This document shows positions 44,875 through 53,939 of a stretch of 64,000 bases of DNA, in pieces. Source of the stretch: Saccharopolyspora rosea. Its GTDB lineage: Bacteria > Actinomycetota > Actinomycetes > Mycobacteriales > Pseudonocardiaceae. The first letter of the stretch is position 1; each line of letters starts with the position of its first letter. The stretch is from NCBI RefSeq assembly GCF_025643595.1, contig NZ_CP102826.1, positions 4,712,001-4,776,000 on the forward strand. Reading direction: 5' to 3'. The notes under the pieces are model-generated. The model was not told where the DNA came from and searched no databases. It worked only from the letters and a program-made list of their open reading frames with translations. Both the position numbers and the translations under genes were made by a program.

Positions 44875-46403
44875 ATTCGCACCACTGGCACAACCCGCTG
44901 CGGGACGCGCGGGACAAGCGGCTGCCGCGGATCGCCGGCCCGTGCGGGCTGACGATCTTCGGCGTCACCGGCGATCTGTCCCGCAAGAAGCTGATGCCGG
45001 CGATCTACGACCTGGCCAACCGCGGCCTGCTGCCGCCGGGTTTCGCGCTCACCGGCTTCGCCCGGCGCGACTGGGCCGACCAGGACTTCGGGCAGGTCGT
45101 CTACGACGCGGTCAAGGAGCACGCGCGGACCCCGTTCCGGCAGACCGTGTGGGACCGGCTGGCCGAGGGCTTCCGGTTCGTGCCCGGCTCGTTCGACGAC
45201 GACGCCGCGTTCGACCGGCTCGCCGACACCGTCAAGGAGCTCGACGCCGAGCGCGGCACCGGCGGCAACCACGCCTTCTACCTGTCGGTGCCGCCGTCGG
45301 CGTTCCCCACCGTGCTCAAGCAGCTGTCCCGGTCCGGGCTGACCGACCAGTCCGAGGACAGCTGGCGGCGCGTCGTGGTGGAGAAGCCGTTCGGCCACGA
45401 CCTGGCCAGCGCCAAGGAGCTGAACCGGATCGTCAACGAGGTCTTCCCCGAGGAGTCGGTGTTCCGCATCGACCACTACCTCGGCAAGGAGACGGTGCAG
45501 AACATCCTGGCGCTGCGCTTCGCGAACCAGCTGTTCGAGCCGATCTGGAACGCCCACTACGTCGACCACGTGCAGATCACCATGGCCGAGGACATCGGCC
45601 TGGGCGGTCGCGCCGGCTACTACGACGGCATCGGCGCGGCGCGCGACGTGATCCAGAACCACCTGCTGCAGCTGCTCGCGCTGACCGCGATGGAGGAGCC
45701 GGTCTCGTTCTCGCCGAAGGACCTGCGCGCGGAGAAGCGCAAGGTGCTGTCGGCGACCAAGCCCGTCGGGCCGTTCGACAAGACGACCGCGCGGGGGCAG
45801 TACTCCGGCGGTTGGCAGGGCGGCTCGCTGGTGCCCGGGTTGCACGAGGAGGGCGGCTTCGCGTCCGACTCGATCACCGAGACCTACGCGGCGATCACCC
45901 TGGAGGTGGAGAGCCGCCGCTGGGCCGGGGTGCCGTTCTTCCTGCGCACCGGCAAGCGGCTGGGCCGTCGCGTCACCGAGATCGCGGTGGTGTTCAAGCG
46001 GGCACCGCACCTGCCGTTCGACAGCACCATGACCGACGAGCTCGGGCAGAACGCGCTGGTCATCCGGGTGCAGCCGGACGAGGGCGTGACGATGCGGTTC
46101 GGCGCGAAGGTGCCGGGCACCTCGATGGAGGTGCGCGACGTGACCATGGACTTCGGCTACGGGCACGCGTTCACCGAGTCGTCCCCGGAGGCCTACGAGC
46201 GGCTGATCCTCGACGTGCTGCTCGGCGAGCCGTCGCTGTTCCCGGTCAACGAAGAAGTCGAACTGTCCTGGAAGATCCTCGACCCGGTGCTGGACCACTG
46301 GGCCTCCCGCGGCAAGCCCGAGCCGTACAAGGCCGGGACGTGGGGGCCGGGATCGGCCGACGCCATGATGGCCCGCACCGGACGCGCCTGGAGGCGACCG
46401 TGA
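44871..46403 (+). CDS. zwf: Glucose-6-phosphate 1-dehydrogenase
   Basis: A 510-aa enzyme for the first step of the oxidative pentose-phosphate path, producing NADPH. The NADP site is IFGVTGDLSRKKLMPAIYDL, and the active-site signature is RIDHYLGKETVQNIL with the substrate-binding His-Tyr and Lys. The GTG overlaps the pgi stop, and its own stop overlaps the opcA GTG (GTGA). OpcA is expected to be its allosteric partner. Confidence 0.96.
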   Translation: MNSHHWHNPLRDARDKRLPRIAGPCGLTIFGVTGDLSRKKLMPAIYDLANRGLLPPGFALTGFARRDWADQDFGQVVYDAVKEHARTPFRQTVWDRLAEGFRFVPGSFDDDAAFDRLADTVKELDAERGTGGNHAFYLSVPPSAFPTVLKQLSRSGLTDQSEDSWRRVVVEKPFGHDLASAKELNRIVNEVFPEESVFRIDHYLGKETVQNILALRFANQLFEPIWNAHYVDHVQITMAEDIGLGGRAGYYDGIGAARDVIQNHLLQLLALTAMEEPVSFSPKDLRAEKRKVLSATKPVGPFDKTTARGQYSGGWQGGSLVPGLHEEGGFASDSITETYAAITLEVESRRWAGVPFFLRTGKRLGRRVTEIAVVFKRAPHLPFDSTMTDELGQNALVIRVQPDEGVTMRFGAKVPGTSMEVRDVTMDFGYGHAFTESSPEAYERLILDVLLGEPSLFPVNEEVELSWKILDPVLDHWASRGKPEPYKAGTWGPGSADAMMARTGRAWRRP

Positions 46404-47369
46404 TCATCGATCTGCCGTCCACCACCACGTCGCAGGTCAACAAGAAACTCGTCGAACTGCGGGAGACCGGTGGCGCCGTCGCGCTCGGCCGGGTGCTCAC
46501 CCTGGTGATCGTCACCGGTGACGGCACCGAGGTCGAGAAGTCCATCCAGGCCGCCAACGACGCCAGCCAGCCGGGAGCACCCGTGCCGGGTCATCGTGGT
46601 GGCTCGGGGAGCCCGGGAGGCCGCACCGCGGCTGGACGCCCAGATCCGCATCGGCGGGGACGCGGGCGCCTCCGAGGTGGTCGTGCTGCGGCTGTACGGG
46701 CCGCTGGCCGACGAGGGTGCCGGGTCCGTCGTGCCGCTGCTGCTGCCGGACGCACCGGTGGTGGCCTGGTGGCCCAGCGACGCGCCGGAGTGCCCGGCCA
46801 AGGATCCGATCGGCGCGCTGTCGCACCGCCGCATCACCGACGCCGCCGCCGAGGAGGACCCGATCCGCGCCCTCCAGGACCGCGTCGAGTCCTACGTGGA
46901 CGGAGACACGGATCTGGCGTGGACCCGGTTGACGTCGTGGCGCGCGATGCTCGCCGCGGCGATGGACCTGCCGCCCTACGAGGGCGTCACCGCCGCCACG
47001 GTGTCCGGCGCCGCCGATTCGCCGTCCACCGACCTGCTGGCCGCCTGGCTGGCCGAGTACCTGGACATCCCGGTGCAGCGGCTGGACCACCCGCGCGGTC
47101 CGGGCATCGTCTCGGCGGTGCTGGAGCGCCCCTCCGGCAACATCGAGATCGTCCGCCCCGACGGCAAGGTCGGCATGCTGACCCAGCCGGGCCAGCCGGA
47201 CCGCCGGGTGGCGCTGCAACGCCGCGAGGTGCGCGACTGCCTCGCCGAGGAGCTGCGCCGCCTCGACGCCGACGAGATCTACGAGGCGACGTTGCGCGGC
47301 CTCGGCAAGATCCTGCGCGGTGAGCCGGAAACCGAGCAGGAGCCGGAGGCGGCGGAGGCGGAGTCATGA
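46400..47369 (+). CDS. opcA: Glucose-6-phosphate dehydrogenase assembly protein OpcA (frameshifted)
   Basis: OpcA activates and assembles glucose-6-phosphate dehydrogenase. The N-terminal part (IIDLPSTTTSQVNKKLVEL, then GRVLTLVIVTGDG) starts at GTG 46400, overlapping zwf. The rest (SREHPCRVIVVARGAREAAP and onward to VPLLLPDAPVVAWWPSDAPE) is in another frame. The frame changes at 46565-46572, where AGCC is tandemly repeated; removing one AGCC restores Asp-Ala-Ser-Arg-Glu-His-Pro-Cys and a 321-aa protein. This is either a real inactivating duplication or a sequence error. The stop overlaps pgl by four bases. Confidence 0.88.
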
Positions 47370-48130
47370 GCGCTGCCGATGTCGTCGTGCACGACGGCTC
47401 CGAGGTGCTGGCCGCGGCGGCGGCCGCCCGCCTGATCACCAGGCTGGTCGACGCCCAGGCCGCCCACGGGGTCGCTTCGGTGGTGCTCACCGGCGGACGC
47501 ACCGGGATCGGCGTGCTGGAGCAGGTCCGCGCTTCGGCCGCGCGGGACGCGGTGAACTGGTCGAAGGTCGAGTTCTACTGGGGCGACGAGCGGTTCCTGC
47601 CGGACGGCGACCCGGAGCGCAACGAGACCCAGGCCCGCGAGGCGCTGCTCGACCACGTCGACGTCGACCCCGGGCGGGTGCACCCGATGGCCCCTTCGGA
47701 CGGCAAGTTCGGCGACGACGCGGACGCCGCTGCGGCGCACTACGCCGAGGTCCTGGCGACCACGGCGCAGCACGCCACGGACGTCGCGGTGCCGCGCTTC
47801 GACGTCCTGCTGCTGGGCGTCGGCGAGGAGGGCCACACCGCCTCGCTGTTCCCGGACACGCCGTACGTCCGGGAGGCCGCGCGCACCGTGGTCGGGGTGC
47901 ACGACTGCCCGAAGCCGCCGCCCACGCGGATCTCGCTGACACTGCCCGCGATCCGCGCGGCCTCCGAGGTCTGGCTGATGACCACCGGTGCCGCCAAGGC
48001 CGAGCCGGTGGCCGCCGCCCTCGGCGGCGCCGACCCGGTCGACATCCCGGCCGCCGGAGCCCGCGGCCGCGACCGCACCCTCTGGCTGCTGGACCGCTCG
48101 GCGGCCGGAGCCATCCCGACACCGGCCTGA
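47366..48130 (+). CDS. pgl: 6-phosphogluconolactonase
   Basis: A 254-aa lactonase of the NagB-like fold that hydrolyses 6-phosphogluconolactone, the product of Zwf. It has VVLTGGRTGIGVLEQV, VEFYWGDERFLPDGDPERN, and LLLGVGEEGHTASLFPDTP with the catalytic Asp/His region. The ATG overlaps the opcA stop (ATGA). A strong hairpin 10 bp downstream ends the cluster. Confidence 0.94.
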   Translation: MSAADVVVHDGSEVLAAAAAARLITRLVDAQAAHGVASVVLTGGRTGIGVLEQVRASAARDAVNWSKVEFYWGDERFLPDGDPERNETQAREALLDHVDVDPGRVHPMAPSDGKFGDDADAAAAHYAEVLATTAQHATDVAVPRFDVLLLGVGEEGHTASLFPDTPYVREAARTVVGVHDCPKPPPTRISLTLPAIRAASEVWLMTTGAAKAEPVAAALGGADPVDIPAAGARGRDRTLWLLDRSAAGAIPTPA

Positions 48131-48139
48131 CCGGTCCTC

Positions 48140-48175
48140 CCGTGCCGGGCGTCTCCGCGGAGGCGCCCGGCACGG
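48140..48175 (+). terminator. Terminator hairpin after pgl
   Basis: Perfect 12-bp stem CCGTGCCGGGCG/CGCCCGGCACGG with 12-nt loop starting 10 bp after the pgl stop. No long T-tract; typical of high-GC actinobacteria. Confidence 0.7.
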
Positions 48176-48327
48176 TCGTGTCCGGGGCCGCGCTGGTCCG
48201 AGCTCGGAGCGCCGCGGCGCCTTTCCCCGCGGTTCCGACACCCCCGATGAGGTGACCGCCGTCACCGTCCCGCCGGGACTCCTCGTAGCCTGTGGCGCGG
48301 CGAGATCATCGAGGGAGGCGAGGCCGC

Positions 48328-49545
48328 ATGACCCGGGAACCACGGTGGCACCGGCTGCGCGCGGACCTGCTGTGCCTGGCGCTGGCATCCGTCGCGCTGC
48401 TGCTGGGGCTGGTCGGTGAGCCCGGCGCGGCGGCCCCCGACCGGCACACCGCGATGCGCGGCGAGTGGATCGCGACCGTGCAGAACATGGACTGGCCGAC
48501 CCGGCCGGGGCTGGCGGTCGAGCAGCAGCAGGCCGAGTACCGCAGGTTGCTCGACCAAGCCGTCGAGCACCGGCTCAACGCGGTGTTCGTGCAGGTCCGG
48601 CCGAACGCCGACGCGTTCTGGCCGTCCCGGTACGAACCCTGGTCGCGGCTGCTGACCGGCACCCAGGGCCGCGATCCGGGTTACGACCCGATGCGGTTCC
48701 TCGTCGACGAGGCGCACCGGCGCGGCCTGCGGTTCCACGCCTGGTTCAACCCGTACCGGATCGGTGTGTCCGACCCGGCCGAGCTGGTGCCCGACCACCC
48801 GGCGCGCATGCACCCGGAGTGGACGTTCCGGTACGGCGGCAAGCTGTACTACGACCCGGGCGTCCCGGCGGCGCGCCGGTTCGTGGAGGACGCGATCATG
48901 GACGCGGTGCACCGCTACGACGTCGACGGCGTGCACCTCGACGACTTCTTCTACCCCTACCCCGCCGGCGGCGAGCAACTGCCCGACCAGGAGACCTTCC
49001 GCCGCTACGGCACGGGTTTCCGCACCATCGAGGACTGGCGCAGGCACAACACCGACCTGCTGGTGTCCGAATTGGACGGACGGGTGCACGCGGCGCGGCC
49101 GGGTGCGCGGTTCGGGATCAGCCCGTTCGGCATCTGGCGCAACGCCACCAGCGACCCGGCCGGGTCGAACACCCGGGGCATGGAGTCCTACTCGGCCATC
49201 TACGCCGACACCCGCAAGTGGGTCCGGCAGGGCTGGGTCGACTACATCGCCCCGCAGCTGTACTGGCAGATCGGCCACCCCGCCGCCGACTACGCTGCGC
49301 TGGTGCCCTGGTGGTCGGACACCGTGGCGGGGTCCGATGTGGACCTCTACATCGGACAGGCCGCGTACAAGGTCGGCGGACAGGGGTGGACCGATCCCGG
49401 TGAGCTGTCCGCGCACCTGTCGCTCAACCGCCGCCATCCGGGCGTGGACGGCGACATCTTCTTCCGCGCCACCTCGCTGACCACCAACGCCGCCGAGGCG
49501 ATGCGGCGCGTGGTGGCCGAGCACTACGCCGATTCGTCCCGGTAG
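48328..49545 (+). CDS. Secreted GHL10/DigH-like glycoside hydrolase
   Basis: A 405-aa exported protein. A basic start is followed by a hydrophobic helix and an Ala-rich cleavage region near residue 36. The mature part is a TIM-barrel hydrolase of the GHL10 (DUF187) type: RGEWIATVQNMDWPTRPG, FVQVRPNADAFWPSRYEPWS, HAWFNPYRIG, and the acidic motif DGVHLDDFFYPYP. DigH-type members cut glycan strands of peptide-free peptidoglycan, and others act on extracellular polysaccharides. The ATG at 48328 follows GAGGGAGG. Its last 22 bases overlap the end of the convergent GntR gene. Confidence 0.82.
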   Translation: MTREPRWHRLRADLLCLALASVALLLGLVGEPGAAAPDRHTAMRGEWIATVQNMDWPTRPGLAVEQQQAEYRRLLDQAVEHRLNAVFVQVRPNADAFWPSRYEPWSRLLTGTQGRDPGYDPMRFLVDEAHRRGLRFHAWFNPYRIGVSDPAELVPDHPARMHPEWTFRYGGKLYYDPGVPAARRFVEDAIMDAVHRYDVDGVHLDDFFYPYPAGGEQLPDQETFRRYGTGFRTIEDWRRHNTDLLVSELDGRVHAARPGARFGISPFGIWRNATSDPAGSNTRGMESYSAIYADTRKWVRQGWVDYIAPQLYWQIGHPAADYAALVPWWSDTVAGSDVDLYIGQAAYKVGGQGWTDPGELSAHLSLNRRHPGVDGDIFFRATSLTTNAAEAMRRVVAEHYADSSR

Positions 49546-50183
49546 ATCCGCAGGCGCAGTTCGCGCGCCTTGGTCATGTGGTCGCGGGCGAGGTCGTGCG
49601 CCCGTTCGGCGTCGCGCTGCTCGATCGCGGCGATGATCGCCTCGTGCTCGTCGAGCGCCTCGGCCCAGCGGCCCGGCACCGACAGGGTGGTCGCCGGGTA
49701 GCGGGTGAGGTGGTTGTTCAGCCGGGACAGCAGGTCGACGACGGTGCCGTTGTGGCCGGCCGCCCAGATCGCCTCGTGCACGGCGCGGTTGGCCGCGGCC
49801 ATGGCGGGCGGGTCGTCGGCGGCGGTGGCGGCCATCGCGTCCTGCGCGCGACGCAGCCGGACCAGGTCGAAGTCGGTGCGCCGCTGCGCGGCGGCCCAGG
49901 CGGCGGTCGCCTCCAGCGAGATCCGCACCTCGTAGATCTCCAGGATCTCCTCGGGACTGCGGGTGCGCACCCGCATCCCGCGCTCGCCCCGCTCGACCAG
50001 GCCGTCCTGTTCCAGGCGCCGCAGCGCCTCCCGCACCGGCGTGCGGCTGACCCCGTAGCGCTCGGCCAACGACAGCTCGACCAACGGCACCCCGGCGTCG
50101 AACTCGCCGGCGACGATCTCGGCCCGCAGCCGGTCGTACACCTCGGACAGTGCGGCCCCTCCCCGGGATTCCGCGGCGAGCAT
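49524..50183 (-). CDS. GntR-family regulator, FCD (FadR) type
   Basis: A 219-aa regulator. The GntR winged helix (VYDRLRAEIVAGEFDAG, then SLAERYGVSRTPVREALRRLEQDGLV) is followed by an all-helical FCD ligand domain of about 140 residues with metal-site residues (Asp and the His of NRAVHEAI, plus ALDEHEAIIAAI). Such regulators respond to organic acids. Tandem GTATAC boxes upstream of the TcuA-like gene 2.3 kb away are of the type bound by this family, so that gene is a candidate target. The ATG at 50183 has AGGAG unusually close, so the start is uncertain. Confidence 0.87.
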   Translation of the reverse strand: MLAAESRGGAALSEVYDRLRAEIVAGEFDAGVPLVELSLAERYGVSRTPVREALRRLEQDGLVERGERGMRVRTRSPEEILEIYEVRISLEATAAWAAAQRRTDFDLVRLRRAQDAMAATAADDPPAMAAANRAVHEAIWAAGHNGTVVDLLSRLNNHLTRYPATTLSVPGRWAEALDEHEAIIAAIEQRDAERAHDLARDHMTKARELRLRIYRDESA

Positions 50184-50249
50184 ACTCCTGGGTGGCGCCG
50201 GTGAAATTCCACGTGCACGGCGGTGCCCGCCCGCTCCACCGGCGGCCGG

Positions 50250-50885
50250 TCACCCGAGTCGCACCAGCAGGTGCCCCCGGCGGAACCGCTCCTGCTCGCG
50301 CGGCTCGCGCAGCATCCGGCCGACTTCGACGAACCCGGCCTCGTCCGCCAGTCCCGCGAGGTCGTCGATCGGCCACCGGTAGGCGGTCGCCACCGCGTGG
50401 TCGAACGCCGCGACCGGCCCGCCTTCCGACTCGAAGAAGGCGAGCAGGAGGTGGCCGCCGGGCGCGAGCACCCGCCGGAACTCGGTGAAGTACGCGGGCA
50501 ACTCCCGCGGTGGGATGTGGATGACCGAGTACCAGGACACGATGCCGTGCAGCTCGCCGTCGGCCAGGTCCAGGGAGTCCATCGAGCCGACCTCGAACCG
50601 CAGGTCCGGGTGCGCCTGGCGGGCGAGGTCGATCATCACCGGCGACAGGTCGACCCCGAAGACGTCCAAGCCCAGGTCGCGCAGGTGCGCGGTGACGCGC
50701 CCGGGCCCGCAGCCCAGCTCGGCGACGGGCCCGGCACCGGTGGTCCGCGCGAGCTCGGCGAAGGCGGCGAGCACCGCGCGGTCCAGCGGGAGACCGGCGA
50801 GCTCGTCGCGGGCGAATTCGGCGTACCGGACGGCCACCGCGTCGTAGGCGTCCGCTGTCGCGGCGAGGTGCGAGGATTCGGTCAC
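50250..50885 (-). CDS. Class I SAM-dependent methyltransferase
   Basis: A 211-aa methyltransferase. Motif I is VAELGCGPGRVTAHL (about residues 53-67), the acidic loop is VFGVDLSPVMIDLAR, and the post-motif reads GIVSWYSVIHIPPRELP, typical of the Methyltransf_25 group. It transfers methyl groups from S-adenosylmethionine to an unknown small molecule. TAGGGT on the minus strand (50899-50894) is 8 bp before the GTG, suggesting its own leaderless promoter although it lies 34 bp after the TcuA-like gene. Confidence 0.85.
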   Translation of the reverse strand: MTESSHLAATADAYDAVAVRYAEFARDELAGLPLDRAVLAAFAELARTTGAGPVAELGCGPGRVTAHLRDLGLDVFGVDLSPVMIDLARQAHPDLRFEVGSMDSLDLADGELHGIVSWYSVIHIPPRELPAYFTEFRRVLAPGGHLLLAFFESEGGPVAAFDHAVATAYRWPIDDLAGLADEAGFVEVGRMLREPREQERFRRGHLLVRLG

Positions 50886-50919
50886 GGGCGAGCACCCTAG
50901 AGCCCCGCACCGACGGTCC

Positions 50920-52389
50920 TCATGCCTGCGCCGCTCCGGCGCCGGCCAGGCGGCCGAACACCGCGCCGGAGGTCAGTCCGCTGCCACCCGGGTAGTTGCC
51001 GGAGAACAGCCCGCCGACCATCTCGCCCGCCGCGTACAGGCCGCGGATCGGGTTCCCGGCCGTGTCCAGCACCCGCGCGGACTCGTCGACGCGCACTCCG
51101 CCGAAGGTGAAGGTGATGCCGCAACCGACGGCGTAGCCGTAGTAGGGCGGGGTGTCCAGTTGCAGCGCCCAGTTCGACTTCGGCGGCCGGACGCGGGCGG
51201 CCCGCCCGTCCTGCACCGCCGGGTCGAACGGAGCGTCCACGATGGACTCGTTGAACTCCTCGACGGTGCGCCGCAGACCGGCGGGATCGATGCCCAGCAG
51301 TCGCGCCAGCTCCTCCGGCGAATCGGCCCGCGCCCCGGCGATGGGCTGCGAGTCGTACTCCTCCGCGCGCAGCAGCGGCCGGGTCTTCGCGTCGAACAGC
51401 TGGAACGCCAGGCCGCGCGGCTGGCGCAGGATCTCCCGGCCGTAGCGGGCGTAGGTGTAGTTGCGGAAGTCCGCGCCCTCGTCGACGAACCGCTGCCCGT
51501 CGACGTTGACGACGATGCCGATCGGGTAGCTCTGCCGGGTCAGCTGGTTGGTCAGCTCCCGGTTCCCGCCGGTCGGGCTCGCATCGGCGTCCCACGCCAC
51601 GCTGTGGCACGAACCCCAGTCGCCGTGCGAGGCCGCCCCGGCGGCCAGCGCCAGGTCCAGGACGTCACCGGTGTTGGTGGGCGTGCCCCGCACGAGCGCG
51701 CGTTCCCACCCCGGGCCGAGGTGTTCGGCGCGGCGGCGCGGATCCGCCTCGAACCCGCCCGCCGCCAGCACCACGGCACCGGCGCCGATCCGGTGCTCGG
51801 CACCGTCGGCGGTGCGGTAGGTGACGCCGCGCTCGCCGGAGGTGTGCAGCGCGGTGACCTCCGCGCCGTAGCGGATCACCACGCCCGCGCGCCGCGCGGC
51901 CTCGGTGTGCCGCGCGACGAGGCCCTTGCCGCCGCCGACGGCGCCGACGAACAGACCGCCGGAGAACACCCACTTCCCGCCCGACAGGTACGCCTGCCGC
52001 TCGTACATCAGGCGCCACCGCACGCCCTTGCCCGCCAGCCACCGCACGGTGTCGGCGGAGCGGGACACGAGCACGTTGGTCAGCACCGGGTCGCACCGGC
52101 CGTCGGTGATCCGGCGCATGTCGTGCTCGAAGGCGCTCTCCGGGTAGTCGGGCACCACCGAGTCGGCGTGCCGCTCGTCCGGTTCCAGCAGGTCCGCGAT
52201 GTCGGCGAAGCGGTCGAAGGCGAACCGGAAGGCTCCGGCGGTGTAGAAGGAGTTGCCGCCCGCCTCCGCTGCCGGAGCCTTCTCCAGCAGCACCACCGCG
52301 GCCCCGCGCTCCGCCGCAGCGTGCGCGGCGCAGAACCCGGCATTGCCGCCACCCACCACCACGACGTCGAACCGCTCGTCCTCACCCAT
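50920..52389 (-). CDS. TcuA-like FAD-dependent tricarballylate dehydrogenase
   Basis: A 489-aa flavoprotein of the fumarate reductase/succinate dehydrogenase family. The N-terminus has VVVVGGGNAGFCAAHAAAE for FAD, then GGNSFYTAGAFRFAF. The segment QRFVDEGADFRNYTYARYGRE is close to that of TcuA, which oxidises tricarballylate to cis-aconitate. The C-terminus has GLYAAGEMVGGLFSGNYPGG for FAD. The ATG at 52389 follows GGAGG. No tcuB or tcuC partner is adjacent, so the electron acceptor and exact substrate are open; a 3-ketosteroid or fumarate-type enzyme is the alternative. Tandem GTATAC boxes upstream suggest GntR control. Confidence 0.72.
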   Translation of the reverse strand: MGEDERFDVVVVGGGNAGFCAAHAAAERGAAVVLLEKAPAAEAGGNSFYTAGAFRFAFDRFADIADLLEPDERHADSVVPDYPESAFEHDMRRITDGRCDPVLTNVLVSRSADTVRWLAGKGVRWRLMYERQAYLSGGKWVFSGGLFVGAVGGGKGLVARHTEAARRAGVVIRYGAEVTALHTSGERGVTYRTADGAEHRIGAGAVVLAAGGFEADPRRRAEHLGPGWERALVRGTPTNTGDVLDLALAAGAASHGDWGSCHSVAWDADASPTGGNRELTNQLTRQSYPIGIVVNVDGQRFVDEGADFRNYTYARYGREILRQPRGLAFQLFDAKTRPLLRAEEYDSQPIAGARADSPEELARLLGIDPAGLRRTVEEFNESIVDAPFDPAVQDGRAARVRPPKSNWALQLDTPPYYGYAVGCGITFTFGGVRVDESARVLDTAGNPIRGLYAAGEMVGGLFSGNYPGGSGLTSGAVFGRLAGAGAAQA

Positions 52390-52436
52390 CGCGCACCTCC
52401 TGGACCGTCGTCTGCCTGCCATCACGGTACACCGTT

Positions 52437-52452
52437 GTATACAGTCGTATAC
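52437..52452. promoter_or_regulatory. Tandem GTATAC boxes upstream of the TcuA-like gene
   Basis: Two self-complementary GTATAC boxes at 52437-52442 and 52447-52452, within TTGTATACAG and TCGTATACCA, spaced one helical turn apart (10 bp centre to centre) and about 50 bp before the start codon. TTGTATAC-type boxes are typical of FCD-type GntR regulators, one of which is encoded nearby. Confidence 0.6.
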
Positions 52453-52530
52453 CAACAGCCCGGACATGGCGCCGAGGACGGGTTCGAGCGGAAAACCGCG
52501 CCCCACCGAGACCGGCAGGGCGCGGGCGGA

Positions 52531-53004
52531 TCAGAGTTCGGCGACGACCACGACGCCGTCGGAGTCGGCGACCACGTACTCGCCGGGGACGAAGCGGACG
52601 CCGCCGAGTTCGACCACCTCGTCGACGGTGCCCGCGCCGGTCTTGCTGCTCTTGCGCGGGTTGGTGCCCAGCGCCTTCACGCCGAAGTCCAGCTCGGCCA
52701 GCACCGCCGAGTCGCGGACCGCGCCGTTGACGACGATGCCGCTCCAGCCGTGCGAACGCCCCAGCTCGGCGATGAGGTCGCCGACGAGCGCGGTGTGCAC
52801 CGACCCGCCGCCGTCGATGACCAGGACCTGCCCCTCACCGGGTTCGGAGAGGATCTTCTTGAGCAGCGCGTTGTCCTGGAAGCAGGTCACCGTGCGGATC
52901 CGCCCGGAGAACGCGCGGCGCCCGCCGAAGTCGCGGAACTGCACGTCGCAGCTGCGAACGTCCGGGCCCTCCCGGTCCGCCAGGTCGGCCGTCGCCAGTC
53001 CCAT
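52531..53004 (-). CDS. RraA-family protein (HMG/CHA aldolase or RNase E regulator-like)
   Basis: A 157-aa RraA-fold protein. The core has [36 protein letters not shown] with the conserved Arg-Asp pair, and [17 protein letters not shown]. Proteins of this fold are annotated as RNase E inhibitors, but many are divalent-metal aldolases cleaving 4-hydroxy-4-methyl-2-oxoglutarate or related acids. The ATG at 53004 follows GGAGGGAG. It lies 108 bp downstream of an alpha/beta hydrolase and upstream of the TcuA-like gene, a context that favours organic-acid catabolism (inference). Confidence 0.82.
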   Translation of the reverse strand: MGLATADLADREGPDVRSCDVQFRDFGGRRAFSGRIRTVTCFQDNALLKKILSEPGEGQVLVIDGGGSVHTALVGDLIAELGRSHGWSGIVVNGAVRDSAVLAELDFGVKALGTNPRKSSKTGAGTVDEVVELGGVRFVPGEYVVADSDGVVVVAEL

Positions 53005-53112
53005 GTCGCACTCCCTCCAGCCGGATCGGGCCGCGAGCGTAACCGGTCGGACGCGGTGCGGACTCCCCCGCCGCGACCAACGCCACAACTTCGGCGATGC
53101 CCGGCAAGGCGC

Positions 53113-53913
53113 TCAGCGCACCAGGTGCTCCAGGACGAGCGCGTTGAACAGCTCGGGTCGCTCCAGGTTCACCATGTGCCCGCAGTCGGCCACCGATTCC
53201 AGCCGGGCGTTCGGCATCCGCCGCTGCGCCTCGCGGGCGAACCGCCACAGGTCGGACAGCTCCAGCTCGCCCATGAGGACCAGGGTCGGGGCCTCGATGC
53301 GCTCCAGGTTCGCCAGCACGTCGGGGGAGCGCATGGTCCCCGTGGCGGTGTGGTGGGCCAGCACCGTCTCCATCGCGAGCAGGCGGCACTTCTCGCGCAC
53401 CACCGGGTCCACTTCGGACGGTTGCCGGTGCGGTCCGTCGACGCCGAAGCGCAGGAACGCCTCGACGAACGCGTCGGCGTCCATGGCCTCCTTCGCCGCG
53501 TCCATCCTGCGGTACTCGCCGAGCAGGAACTCGTCGCGGAACTCCAGGCCCGCAACCCCCGCCCCGGCCAGCACGACCCTGTCGACGCGGTCCGGGTGCT
53601 CCAGTGCGAAGGCCGCGGCCGTCGCGCCGCCCATCGAGTTGCCGACCAGCGACGCGGAACCGATCCCCAGGTGGTCGAGCACGACGAGCAGGTCCTCGTC
53701 GTTGCGGTAGTCGGCGTGCGCGGTGCTGGACCGGCCGTGCGAGCGGGCGTCGTAGCGGATCACGGTGTGCTCGGCGGCGAGGGCGTCGAGCTGCGGGTCC
53801 CACATCCCGGCCGAGGTCAGGCCCGAGTGCAACAGCACCACCGGCGGCCCCTCGCCGCCGCGCTCAACGCGCAGATGTCCGTTCGGAACGGGCACGATCA
53901 ACTGTTCCATCAT
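53113..53913 (-). CDS. Alpha/beta hydrolase (serine type, enol-lactonase-like)
   Basis: A 266-aa alpha/beta hydrolase. The oxyanion segment is VVLLHSGLTSAGMW, the nucleophile elbow GNSMGG (Ser about residue 97), and the catalytic His is in DCGHMVNLERPE. RYDARSHGRSS after strand 4 is common in 3-oxoadipate enol-lactonase-like enzymes. The substrate is unknown. It starts with two adjacent ATG codons (53913, 53910) directly beside a MarR-type palindrome, and is divergent from the marR gene that probably represses it. Confidence 0.82.
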   Translation of the reverse strand: MMEQLIVPVPNGHLRVERGGEGPPVVLLHSGLTSAGMWDPQLDALAAEHTVIRYDARSHGRSSTAHADYRNDEDLLVVLDHLGIGSASLVGNSMGGATAAAFALEHPDRVDRVVLAGAGVAGLEFRDEFLLGEYRRMDAAKEAMDADAFVEAFLRFGVDGPHRQPSEVDPVVREKCRLLAMETVLAHHTATGTMRSPDVLANLERIEAPTLVLMGELELSDLWRFAREAQRRMPNARLESVADCGHMVNLERPELFNALVLEHLVR

Positions 53914-53930
53914 GACAATCAGGTTGTCAT
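53912..53930. promoter_or_regulatory. MarR-type operator between the hydrolase and marR genes
   Basis: Perfect palindrome ATGACAA-TCAGG-TTGTCAT (7-bp arms, 5-nt spacer). It touches the hydrolase start codon and overlaps CATAAT (53928-53933), a -10 box 6 bp before the marR GTG. Binding would block both promoters. Confidence 0.75.
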
Positions 53931-53939
53931 AATGACACC

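Noticed and set aside
46400..46580. Programmed frameshift in opcA
   Set aside because: No slippery heptamer or downstream pseudoknot is evident, and the tandem AGCC gives a simpler explanation as a duplication or sequence error.
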